Shown here piece after piece: positions 52,168-60,128 of a stretch of DNA of 64,000 nucleotides (within the stretch, counting starts at the first letter, position 1; the number at the start of each line of letters is the position of its first letter). The stretch comes from Halomarina pelagica. GTDB lineage: Archaea; Halobacteriota; Halobacteria; Halobacteriales; Haloarculaceae. The stretch is from the NCBI RefSeq assembly GCF_024228315.1, contig NZ_CP100454.1, positions 1,178,001 to 1,242,000 on the forward strand. The letters are read 5' to 3'. The position numbers were made by a program, and so were the translations under genes. The notes beneath the pieces were generated by a model. The model searched no databases and had not been told where the DNA came from. It saw only the letters and a program-made list of their open reading frames with translations.

Positions 52168-53670
52168 TCAGTCGTCGCCCGCGGCCTCGGCCTCGACATC
52201 GACGGTCGGCGCGCCGTCGAAGCCCTCCGTGAGATCCGCGTCGCGCCACGTTCCCCGCAGGAACCAGAGGTAGGCGACGACGCCGCCCGCCACGTTGGAG
52301 ACGGCGAAGGACACCCAGAGGCCGAACTCGCCGAGCGCGTCGGCCGCGACCCACGCCATCGGGAGCCGGATCACGCCGAGCATGACGATGGCGACGGCGG
52401 CCGCGATGAGCGTCTTCCCGGCCCCCCGGAACCCGCCGCTGTAGGAGCGCATGACGCCGATGAAGCCGAACGTCGGCGCGGTGATGCGGAGGAAGTCGGT
52501 CGCCACTGCGACGACGGCCGGGTTGTCGGTGAACACCGCCGCGATGGGGGCCGCGGCGAGGAAGATGGCGAGCCCGAGGGCCGTGAGCGTCACGAGCATC
52601 ACCTTCGCGCCGTAGTGGTTCGTCCGCTCGGCGCGGTCGAGGTTCCGCGCGCCGATGTTCTGGCCGGTCATCGTCTCGACGCCCTGCGAGAAGGCGATGG
52701 CGGGGAGGAAGATCACCGAGAAGACCCGCGTGCCGATGCCGAAGGCGGCGACGGTCGTCGTCGGGAACGCGGCGATGATGAACAGCATGAGGTTCACCGA
52801 GAGCGCGCGGCCGGTCCCCTCGACGCTCGCGGGTAGCCCGATGTCGAGCAGCCGCCGGGCGTACCGCCGCTCGGGCAGGAGTTGCCCGAGACGGATCCGC
52901 ACGCCACGCTCCCCCCGGAACATGATGCCGATTCCGACGGCGAACGCCAGCGCGCGGCTGAAGACCGTCGCGATGGCGGCCCCCTCGATCCCCGCCCCCG
53001 CGAAGCCGGTCCGGGCGAGGAGGGTCGCCTCGAGGCCGCGCGCGCCCAGGTAGCCGAACAGCGGGTTGTCGTCGAAGCCGAAGATGAAGATCGGATCGAG
53101 CGCGATGTTGAGCACGACCGACCCGAACATGACGAGCATGGGGGTGACGGTGTCGCCGTAGCCCCGCATCAGCGAGACGAACACGGCGAAACCGAAGACG
53201 AACAGCAGGCCCAGCGAGTACACCTGCATGTAACCGGTCGCCAGCGGGACGACCTCGGGTGCCGCCCCGAGGATCCGGAGGAAATCGTCGACCGCGACGT
53301 ACCCGAGCGCGCCAAGCAGCAGGGAGACGACGACGGTGAACCCGACGGTCTGGGAGGCGGCGTACTCGGCCCGCCGCGGCTCCTCCGCGCCGGTGTACTG
53401 GGCGACGAGGACGCTCCCGGCCACCGACAGCCCGAGCGCGAGCGCGATGAGTAGAAAGACCATCGGGAAGGCGAACGTGATCGCCGCCAGCGCCTCGGTG
53501 CTGTACTGGCCGAGCCAGAACGTGTCCGCGAGGTTGTACGCCGTCTGCAGGAGGTTCGTGATGACGATGGGGACCGAGAGGTAGAGCAGCGGCTTCGCGA
53601 TGCTCCCGGAGGTGAGGTCGAGTTCCTCCCGGTCCTTGAACAGCGACCCGAGTCGATCGCGGACGCTCAC
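52168..53670 (-). CDS. MATE family efflux transporter
   Basis: A 500-residue membrane protein with twelve hydrophobic segments in two homologous halves. LLYLSVPIVITNLLQTAYNL, FWLGQYSTEALAAITFAFP, VLVAQYTGAEEPRRAEY, DPIFIFGF and the second-half GVETMTGQNIGARNLDRA are typical. It would export drugs or metabolites using Na+ or H+. The GTG at 53670 (VSVRDRLGSLF) overlaps the stop of the TetR gene, so both are one transcript; the in-frame extension to 53823 runs inside the TetR gene and is rejected. Confidence 0.9.
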   Translation of the reverse strand: MSVRDRLGSLFKDREELDLTSGSIAKPLLYLSVPIVITNLLQTAYNLADTFWLGQYSTEALAAITFAFPMVFLLIALALGLSVAGSVLVAQYTGAEEPRRAEYAASQTVGFTVVVSLLLGALGYVAVDDFLRILGAAPEVVPLATGYMQVYSLGLLFVFGFAVFVSLMRGYGDTVTPMLVMFGSVVLNIALDPIFIFGFDDNPLFGYLGARGLEATLLARTGFAGAGIEGAAIATVFSRALAFAVGIGIMFRGERGVRIRLGQLLPERRYARRLLDIGLPASVEGTGRALSVNLMLFIIAAFPTTTVAAFGIGTRVFSVIFLPAIAFSQGVETMTGQNIGARNLDRAERTNHYGAKVMLVTLTALGLAIFLAAAPIAAVFTDNPAVVAVATDFLRITAPTFGFIGVMRSYSGGFRGAGKTLIAAAVAIVMLGVIRLPMAWVAADALGEFGLWVSFAVSNVAGGVVAYLWFLRGTWRDADLTEGFDGAPTVDVEAEAAGDD

Positions 53671-54272
53671 TCCGCGACGACCTCCCGTCCGTTCCCGTCG
53701 GCGAGCAGCGACGACTCGACGTACTGCCACAGCATGCGCCGCGTTCCGTCGAGGGGGTACTCGACGGCGACGTAGCGGCTCCGCGCGCCGTTGAGGACGG
53801 TCACGAGGAACTCGGCGGTGCAATCGGGATCGACGTCCGCCGCGAAGTGGCCCGACTCGACGCCCTCCCGCAGCACCCCCTCGATGCGGTCGTGCATGAG
53901 GCGGTCGAACTTCGTGAGCTTCTCGCGGAACGTCTCGTCGTACGGTCCCTGCGCCTTGATCTCGAGGATCGCCGTCTGGAACTGCTGGTGGGTGTTCTCG
54001 TCTCTCGGGGTGAGGAGGTAGTCGAGCAGCGCCGTCAGCTCCTCGATCGGGTCCTCGCCCGTCGGCTCCGCGATCCGCTCGGCGAAGGAGTCGTACAGGT
54101 AATCGAGGAAGGCACAGAGCAGGTCGTGCTTGCTGTCGTAGTAGTAGTGCAGCGTCGCCTTGCTCTTCGTCGACTCGTCCGCGATGTCCTGCATCCGCAG
54201 GGACGCGTAGCCGTGCTTGCAGAGCGCGCGGTAGGTCGCGCCCATGATCTCGTCTATCGTCTCGTCGGTCAT
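53667..54272 (-). CDS. TetR/AcrR family regulator
   Basis: A 201-residue repressor. The N-terminal helix-turn-helix spans YASLRMQDIADESTKSKATL then HYYYDSKHDLLCAFLDYL; the rest is a helical ligand-binding domain. It precedes the MATE gene with a four-base overlap, so it probably senses the exported compound and represses the operon. Two palindromes lie directly upstream of its start codon, the expected operators. Confidence 0.9.
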   Translation of the reverse strand: MTDETIDEIMGATYRALCKHGYASLRMQDIADESTKSKATLHYYYDSKHDLLCAFLDYLYDSFAERIAEPTGEDPIEELTALLDYLLTPRDENTHQQFQTAILEIKAQGPYDETFREKLTKFDRLMHDRIEGVLREGVESGHFAADVDPDCTAEFLVTVLNGARSRYVAVEYPLDGTRRMLWQYVESSLLADGNGREVVAE

Positions 54273-54282
54273 GGTGGAGGGG

Positions 54283-54302
54283 GGCCGGTCGATCGACCGG
54301 CC
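54283..54302. promoter_or_regulatory. perfect 20-base palindrome upstream of the TetR gene
   Basis: GGCCGGTCGATCGACCGGCC reads identically on both strands and ends 10 bases before the TetR start codon on the minus strand. With the palindrome at 54316-54335 it is the likely operator of the TetR/MATE unit. Confidence 0.6.
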
Positions 54303-54315
54303 GGTTCGATACCCT

Positions 54316-54335
54316 AACTGACTGGCCGGTCAGTT
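54316..54335. promoter_or_regulatory. near-perfect 20-base palindrome overlapping the TATA box
   Basis: AACTGACTGG/CCGGTCAGTT, with one mismatched pair, overlaps the minus-strand TATA box at 54333-54340. Binding here would block TBP/TFB. Confidence 0.6.
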
Positions 54336-54340
54336 AAATA
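54333..54340 (-). promoter_or_regulatory. TATA box of the TetR/MATE operon
   Basis: TATTTAAC on the minus strand, 61 bases before the TetR start; the operator palindromes fill the interval. Confidence 0.5.
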
Positions 54341-54503
54341 CGTTCGGTTCGCGATAGGTGCGCCCCCCGTTGCTCCGCCGCACGGCCGCCCGGTACGCTC
54401 CCGGAGGACGGTCGGCGGTGGCGGTGGCCGCGATCGCGGTGATAGGGATTGCGGTGGCCACGAGTGCGGTGGCGGTGGTCGCGGTGGCGGCGGAAGGGGC
54501 GAC

Positions 54504-55436
54504 CTACGGGAGTCGGTCGCGCGCGGCCTCGAAGCGGTCCCCGAAGGAGACGCCCTCGCGGTCGAGCAGCGTCGCGGCGGGGCGTTCGTCCTCGCCGTCG
54601 ACCTGCACGCGCGCGAGTTCGACGACGCCCTCCCACGCGCCGACGCCGAGTGCCCCGCCGTCCCGGTAGAGCAACTCGCCGGGCGCGCAGAACACCCGCT
54701 CGTCGGACGGGGGGTCCGCCGCCCAGAGCGTCACCCGCCGGCCGTGCAGGTACGAGAACGCGCCGGCGTGGGGGCGACTCAGCCCCCGGATCCAGTCGTG
54801 GACCTCGCCCGGCGAGCGGGTCCAGTCGACGAGTCCGTGTCGCGGGTCGCGCTTCGGCCACCAGGTCGCCTCGTCCTCGTCCTGCGGCGTTCGCGGCACC
54901 TCGCCGCGTTCGAAGGCCGGGTAGTGCGCCCGGATCGACGCCCGGGCGGCCTCGACGACCTTCTCGCGGAGCGCGGCCGCGTCGTCCGTCGGTTCGATCT
55001 CGATGGACCGCTGGCCGACGAGGTCGCCCGCGGTGGGGTCCTCCGCGAGGTGGAACAGCGAGAGCGCCGTCTCCTCCAGCCCCTTGATGAGACTCCACGC
55101 GACGGGGTCGTGACCCCGACCGCGCGGGAGCGGGGCCGGGTGCACACCGAGCGCGGCGACGGACGCCAGTTCGAGTATCGTCTCGTCGACCAGGCGCGAC
55201 CACCCCACGGCGAACAGCAACTCGGGGTCGCACCCGTCGATGCGCGACCTCGGTTCCGGCGCGTCGACGCTCACCTCGTAGAGCGGGACGTCGTGGCGGT
55301 CGGCGAACGACGGGAGGTCGACCGCGGCGTCGGCGGACGGCCGGGTGAACACCCCTCGAACGTCCGCCCCGAGGTCGATCAGTTCGTCGAGGCAGGCGAG
55401 GCCGACCTCGTCGTTCGTGAGGAAGACTACGCGCAT
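54504..55436 (-). CDS. formyltransferase family protein
   Basis: A 310-residue protein of the 10-formyltetrahydrofolate-dependent formyltransferase fold. VVFLTNDEVGLACLDELIDL opens it; ALGVHPAPLPRGRGHDPVAW and the Asp of LAEDPTAGDLVGQ form the active site. The usual Asn-x-His is Gly-x-His here (LGVHPAPLP), as in some sugar formyltransferases rather than Met-tRNA formyltransferase. The C-terminal domain resembles the FMT C-terminal barrel. Substrate unknown; archaea do not formylate initiator tRNA. Confidence 0.78.
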   Translation of the reverse strand: MRVVFLTNDEVGLACLDELIDLGADVRGVFTRPSADAAVDLPSFADRHDVPLYEVSVDAPEPRSRIDGCDPELLFAVGWSRLVDETILELASVAALGVHPAPLPRGRGHDPVAWSLIKGLEETALSLFHLAEDPTAGDLVGQRSIEIEPTDDAAALREKVVEAARASIRAHYPAFERGEVPRTPQDEDEATWWPKRDPRHGLVDWTRSPGEVHDWIRGLSRPHAGAFSYLHGRRVTLWAADPPSDERVFCAPGELLYRDGGALGVGAWEGVVELARVQVDGEDERPAATLLDREGVSFGDRFEAARDRLP

Positions 55437-55690
55437 GCTCGGGACGGTGACTGCGGTTCGATCTCGACCGGGCCCGCCCGGACGGTGATCGCGGTCATCC
55501 GTTCCCCGTTAGGGAGGCGGTACCATAGTTAGCGACGGGTTTTCACCCGCACCGGAACCGAGCGGACGCTCCGCGTGCGAGGGTCGGTGGTCTCTCACGC
55601 CGCTCGGATCGCCGGACGGTAGTGTCCGTCCGTCGTGAGCGAAACGGGATGTGCCTGCGGACGCAAATCCCAGCGGAGACTCAGAGAGAG

Positions 55691-56959
55691 ATGGTGGTCG
55701 GACTACTGATCGTCGGACTGTTCGTGGCCGCGTTCGTCGGATACAACATCGGCGGTTCCTCGACGGGGGTCGCCTTCGGTCCGGCGGTGGGAAGTCGGAT
55801 CGTGGGTACGGTCGGCGCGGCGGCCCTGTTCACCGGCTTCGCGTTCTGGGGGGGCTGGACCGTCGGCCGGAACGTCGTCGAGACGATGAGCGAGGGGATC
55901 GTGCCGGCGAGCCAGTTCACCCTCGAAGCGAGCATCGCCGTGCTGTTCTTCGCCGGGTTCGCGCTGCTGATCTCGAACCTGTTCGGCGTCCCCGCCTCGA
56001 CGTCGATGACCGCCGTCGGCGCGATCGTCGGTCTCGGGGTCGCGACCGACACGCTCGACGAAGCCGAGATGTTCGTCATCGTCTCGGCGTGGATCGTCGC
56101 CCCCCTCACGGCCTTCTGGCTCGGCGTGATCGTCGGACGGTACCTCTACCCGCACCTCGACGCTCGCTTCTCGTTCGGCCGCATCGAGAGCGGCCTGCTC
56201 AGGCTCGACCGATCGGGGACCGTGCCCCGCCCGGCGCTCGGCGAGGACGTGACCGGGCGTAACGTCGTCGGCGCGGCGCTCGTCCTCGCCATCTCCTGCT
56301 ACATGGCGTTCTCGGCGGGGGCGTCGAACGTGGCGAACGCCGTCGCGCCGCTCGTGGGCAACGGGGCCATCACGATCGACGAGGGGATCGTCCTCGCGAT
56401 CGCCGCCATCGGACTCGGCGCGTTCACCATCGCCCGCCGGACGCTCGCGACGATCGGGGAGGGGATCACCGACCTGCCGATCCTGGCGGCGCTCGTCGTC
56501 TCGGTCATCGGCGCGACCATCATCACGGTGCTCTCGCGGCTGGGCATCCCGGCGAGCCTCGCCGTCAGCACCACCTCGTGCATCATCGGACTCGGCTGGG
56601 GGCGCGCGAGTCGGGCCGTGACGGTTGCCGAGGTCGCGACCAGCGCGGTGCAGGGCGGGGACGGCCCCGACCTCTCGGCGGGCGCGCTCGTTGCCGACGC
56701 CGAGGGGGAGGTGCCGCCTGGACCCACCGTCGGCGACATCGCCACCGGCGAGGCGGACCCCGAACCGCCAATCGAGCGCGAGGAGGCCCCGTCGAGCGTC
56801 CCCCCGATCGGCGAGGAGGACGCCGGCGAACTCGCCGGCGAGGACCTGTTCGACCCGGCCGCGACGGCCCGCATCGTCGTGCTCTGGATCCTCTCGCCGA
56901 CCCTCTCCGCGGTCGGCTCCTACCTCCTGTTCGAGTTCGTGCTGCGGACGGGGGCGTGA
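55691..56959 (+). CDS. PiT family inorganic phosphate transporter
   Basis: A 422-residue membrane protein with about ten transmembrane segments. The paired family motifs are AFVGYNIGGSSTGVAFGPAV near the N-terminus and MAFSAGASNVANAVAPLVG in the second half. Such proteins import phosphate with Na+ or H+. A large cytoplasmic acidic loop separates the last two helices. The ATG at 55691 is preferred over 55622, which would add an unlikely hydrophilic leader. A UspA gene follows. Confidence 0.9.
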   Translation: MVVGLLIVGLFVAAFVGYNIGGSSTGVAFGPAVGSRIVGTVGAAALFTGFAFWGGWTVGRNVVETMSEGIVPASQFTLEASIAVLFFAGFALLISNLFGVPASTSMTAVGAIVGLGVATDTLDEAEMFVIVSAWIVAPLTAFWLGVIVGRYLYPHLDARFSFGRIESGLLRLDRSGTVPRPALGEDVTGRNVVGAALVLAISCYMAFSAGASNVANAVAPLVGNGAITIDEGIVLAIAAIGLGAFTIARRTLATIGEGITDLPILAALVVSVIGATIITVLSRLGIPASLAVSTTSCIIGLGWGRASRAVTVAEVATSAVQGGDGPDLSAGALVADAEGEVPPGPTVGDIATGEADPEPPIEREEAPSSVPPIGEEDAGELAGEDLFDPAATARIVVLWILSPTLSAVGSYLLFEFVLRTGA

Positions 56960-57029
56960 CCCCCGGCGTCGGGGGATCGTCCCGACTGCGTGATAAAACG
57001 TTTAGCGCGGCGAAGCCGTGACGTCGGTC

Positions 57030-57476
57030 ATGGGTGAGCACATCCTCGTTCCGACCGACGGGTCGCCGGAGGCCGAGCGCGCGTTCGAGTACGCGCTGAC
57101 CCTCCCGCACGACGAACTCACCCTCATCACGGTGATCAACCCGTTCGACGTCGACCCGATCAAGCCCGGCTACCAGTCGCCGCTCGGGAAGGCGGGGATG
57201 CCCGCCTTCTCCCAGGAGTGGTACGAGAACGTGCGCGACGACGCGAAGGGGATGCACGAGGAACTCCGCGAGCGGGCCGACGACCCGGACGCGGTCGGGA
57301 GCGTCGTCAGGTTCGGCCAGCCGACCCGGGGGATACTGAGATACGTCGACGAGGCCGACGTGGATCACGTCGTACTCGCGAGCCGGGGCAAGCGCGACCT
57401 CTCGAAGCTGTTGCTCGGTAGCGTCGCGGAGACGGTCGTCCGTCGGTCGCCCGTCCCCGTGACCGTCGTCCGGTGA
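57030..57476 (+). CDS. universal stress protein
   Basis: A 148-residue UspA domain starting MGEHILVPTDGSPEAERAF and ending ASRGKRDLSKLLLGSVAETV. The ATP motif is slightly altered (ASRGKRDLSKLLLGS). It is 70 bases downstream of the PiT gene and has its own promoter-like GATAAAACGTTTA near 56991; PiT/UspA neighbours are frequent in haloarchaea. Confidence 0.9.
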   Translation: MGEHILVPTDGSPEAERAFEYALTLPHDELTLITVINPFDVDPIKPGYQSPLGKAGMPAFSQEWYENVRDDAKGMHEELRERADDPDAVGSVVRFGQPTRGILRYVDEADVDHVVLASRGKRDLSKLLLGSVAETVVRRSPVPVTVVR

Positions 57477-57513
57477 CCGTCCGTCCGGTGACCGTCGTCC
57501 GCGTCGGCGAGCG

Positions 57514-58023
57514 CTACTCCTCGAGGAGGGAGTCCACGAGTCGCGCGAACCGGCTGACCATCCGCTCGGGGAGCGACGGGGACAGGTCGGTGAGCAGGCG
57601 CGCCGTCGCCTCCGGCCGGGCGACGACGAGCGTGACCCGACGGCCGTCCCGGACCTTGTCTACGATTTCGCGCTCCGTGAGACGGTCGAGGTGCCACTCC
57701 AGCGTACTCCGGGCGATGTCGACCGCGTCCGCGACCGCGTCGGGCGACGCGGGACCGGCCTCGAGCAGGAAGACGACGACGTCCCGGGCCGTCTCGCGGC
57801 GCAGGAGGGCGAGCGCGCCGCGCTCCCACGGCCCGTACGCCGGCGGGTAGTAGTGCGTCTGACCGTAGAGGCGCGCCTCGACGACCGCCCCCTGACCGAG
57901 CAACCGTCTGAGGTGGTACTGGACCTGTCCCGGCGCGAGGTCGAGGTTCCGGACGACGGCGTTGAAGTGGACGCCCGGGTTGGTCCGCACGTGGTCCCGG
58001 ATACGGGTTCGCTGGCGTGTCAT
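57514..58023 (-). CDS. winged-helix transcriptional regulator
   Basis: A 169-residue protein. TRQRTRIRDHVRTNPGVHFN and LDLAPGQVQYHLRRLLGQGA are a first winged helix; IARSTLEWHLDRLTEREIVD a second. This tandem-winged-helix layout is typical of haloarchaeal regulators encoded next to small membrane sensors. It overlaps the DUF7471-like gene by four bases. Target unknown. Confidence 0.78.
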   Translation of the reverse strand: MTRQRTRIRDHVRTNPGVHFNAVVRNLDLAPGQVQYHLRRLLGQGAVVEARLYGQTHYYPPAYGPWERGALALLRRETARDVVVFLLEAGPASPDAVADAVDIARSTLEWHLDRLTEREIVDKVRDGRRVTLVVARPEATARLLTDLSPSLPERMVSRFARLVDSLLEE

Positions 58024-58358
58024 GGATCGTGATCGAACTGTCGAGCGACCGTCCGCGCGTAGTAGACCGCGCCGACGACGAGGGCGACCATCAGCGCGTC
58101 GAGCGCGTGCTCGACGAGGTGGTGGTCCGTCGTCGAGACGTGGCCGGTGATCGAGAGCCCCGCGACGACCGACCGCGCGAGCAGCGCGGCGAGCGCGAGG
58201 GCGACGAGCAGGTACGACCGCGACTGCCGCCTGCGGAACGCCGCGACGCCGAGGCCGAGCAGCGCCGCCGAACCGAGGGCCGCGAGCGTGAGCACCGCCG
58301 CGAAGGCGAGGGCCGCGTCCGCCGACGGATCGGCGTGCATCCACACCTGCGATCTCAT
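58020..58358 (-). CDS. DUF7471-like small membrane protein
   Basis: A 112-residue protein with three transmembrane segments (AALAFAAVLTLAALGSAALL, YLLVALALAALLARSVVAGL, ALDALMVALVVGAVYYA). It starts with DPSADAALAF and is translationally coupled to the downstream winged-helix regulator. The pair probably senses a membrane or external signal. DUF7471 is my best family guess. Confidence 0.65.
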   Translation of the reverse strand: MRSQVWMHADPSADAALAFAAVLTLAALGSAALLGLGVAAFRRRQSRSYLLVALALAALLARSVVAGLSITGHVSTTDHHLVEHALDALMVALVVGAVYYARTVARQFDHDP

Positions 58359-58467
58359 CGGTGCACCTCGACGCTCGAACCGTACATGCGCGTCGGTTCG
58401 CCGGGGCGGCCGCGATCGGGCCGACCGCCGGCGGTCCGGTCGCGACCCGTCGACCGCGGCCGACGGC

Positions 58468-58989
58468 CTATCGGCGGCAACCGACGACGGTCACCTCGTC
58501 CGTGCCCGAGTAGCCGTGTTCGCCGCCCGCGCGCTCCGTCCAGCGGAGTTCGGCCGCGTCGTCGGCCGCGTCGAACCCGGCCTCGTCCGCGCGGAAGAAC
58601 AGGAGGAGGCTCTCGCGACCGTCGCCGTCGAGGTCGACGGGGCGGCCCGCCCGGACCGGGCGCGCGCCGCCGCCGTCCGCGAGGACGTCGGGCGCGCCGA
58701 ACCGGTAGTGCTCGGGGCGCGTCGTCGGGTCGAAGACGACGCGCTCACCGTCCCGCTCGAACGTCGTGCGACGGACGGCGACCGGGACGAGGCCGCGTCC
58801 GCGCGCGGGGACGACGTTCCGGTCGCTCCCCGGGCGAACGTCGATAGCGAGTCGGTCCGGGAAGTGGGCGGCGGCGACCCCGCTCAGCGCCGGAACCGCG
58901 GCCGTCGCGGCGAGCGCCCCGGCCCCGACGCCGAGCAGTCGCCGTCGGGTCAGCTCCGCACGTGATTCGCGCCTTTCGGGCTCGGACAT
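58468..58989 (-). CDS. Tat-exported protein with an IDIKPGS-type domain
   Basis: A 173-residue protein. The N-terminal LTRRRLLGVGAGALAATAAV is a twin-arginine signal ending near SGVAAAHF. The mature domain starts LAIDVRPGSDRNVVPARGRG and continues LVPVAVRRTTF, DPTTRPEHYRFGAPDVL, DLDGDGRESLLLFFRADEAG, an extracellular beta-sandwich-like domain widespread in bacteria, with a DxDxDG calcium-like loop. It lies beside the NicO transporter, so a metal-related role is possible. Confidence 0.75.
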   Translation of the reverse strand: MSEPERRESRAELTRRRLLGVGAGALAATAAVPALSGVAAAHFPDRLAIDVRPGSDRNVVPARGRGLVPVAVRRTTFERDGERVVFDPTTRPEHYRFGAPDVLADGGGARPVRAGRPVDLDGDGRESLLLFFRADEAGFDAADDAAELRWTERAGGEHGYSGTDEVTVVGCRR

Positions 58990-59068
58990 GTGCTCGGTAG
59001 TGCCGACGGCTCGACGATGGGCGTTCTGGTCCGATCGTCGAACGGCGGCGGCCACCGGTACGGCGCGC

Positions 59069-59752
59069 TCAGAACGGACCGAGGGCGGCGACCTGCTCGG
59101 AGAGCAGCAGGAAGCCGACGCCGACGCCGAGCGCGCCGGCCGCGAGGCGGAGGACGGAGGCGAACGCCGTGTCGAGCGTCCGGTCCCAGAGGACGGAGAC
59201 GACGCCCATCGTGAGGACGGAGAGCGCCGAGAACGCGAGGAGGAAGGCGAGCGCCGTTTCGACCGTCGGCGCGGTCGACGCGAGGACGATCACGAGCGCG
59301 CCGCTCCCGGCCAGTCCGTGGAGGACGCCGACGAGGAACGAGTCGCCGTGGAGGTGGCGGTGGGACAGCCCGAACGACGCGCCCCCGACCCGGAGGTGGG
59401 CGTGGACCGCGCGCAACCCGTGGGAGTGCCGGTAAGCGTCGAGCACGCCGAGCGCGCCGAGGAGCATCCGCCCGCCGAGGGCGACCAGGACGACGCCGAC
59501 GACGACCTCGAAGACGCCGGCGACGGCGTGGGGCACCCGGAGGCCGAGCCAGGCGAACGCCAGCCCGACGGCGAGGATCGGCAGGGCGTGGCCGACGCCC
59601 CACGAGACGCCGACCGCGCCCGGGGTCCGTTCGGTGCCCTCGTCGCGGACGAGCGTCGCGACGGCGGCGAGGTGGTCGGTTTCGAGCGCGTGACGGACGC
59701 CGAGGACGCTCCCCGCGGCGAGCGCGGCCCCGATCGACGTGGCGACGGACAT
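59069..59752 (-). CDS. NicO/HupE-like divalent metal transporter
   Basis: A 227-residue membrane protein with about six helices. The first helix ends GVRHALETDHLAAVATLVRD, the HxxxxDH signature of nickel/cobalt transporters of the NicO family, and a His-rich stretch (YRHSHGLRAVHAHL, SHRHLHGDSFLVGV) follows. It probably moves Ni or Co across the membrane, in or out. It is upstream of the Tat-exported protein. Confidence 0.85.
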   Translation of the reverse strand: MSVATSIGAALAAGSVLGVRHALETDHLAAVATLVRDEGTERTPGAVGVSWGVGHALPILAVGLAFAWLGLRVPHAVAGVFEVVVGVVLVALGGRMLLGALGVLDAYRHSHGLRAVHAHLRVGGASFGLSHRHLHGDSFLVGVLHGLAGSGALVIVLASTAPTVETALAFLLAFSALSVLTMGVVSVLWDRTLDTAFASVLRLAAGALGVGVGFLLLSEQVAALGPF

Positions 59753-60128
59753 GCGTGTTCCTCTCCGTGGGTCGGCGTTTCAACCTACCGAAGGACCGGC
59801 GGCGCTCGACGGTCGAGCGAGTCGTTACTGATCGAAAGGCCGCCCCGCGGTCCCGGGGGCCGGTCCCGCGCGGCCGAGCCGCGGATCGAGAGCGTGCGGC
59901 TACGTTCCGAGGGTACCGCGCGGGGCGGGGCGACTGCACACGAAATCGAATCGTCCGGCGTGCGAACCGTTACCCATGGTCTCCTCTCCACCGGACGTTC
60001 TCCACCGAGGAGTATCTAATGATAAGCGTTACGGATCCGGCGTCTTGGGCCGGGAGAACGCGCCGACCCGGCGGGGCGCTCGTCGAATCGGCTGCCGGGT
60101 CGGACCGGCCGCGGAGCGCGAGCGCCGA
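59753..60128. other. gene-free stretch between NicO-like and Nramp-like genes
   Basis: No gene with supporting features on either strand. It is GC-rich with scattered short inverted repeats; nothing further is identified. Confidence 0.5.

Noticed and set aside
51129-52199. Long antisense open frame of 356 codons with Val/Pro and GVGSG repeats
   Set aside because: It is the complement of the repeat-rich plus-strand surface protein; the repeats keep all frames open and it lacks start context or domains.
54420-54500. GCGGTGGC-rich simple repeats as a mobile element or array
   Set aside because: The repeats are irregular and low in complexity; no ends, target duplications or coding content are seen.
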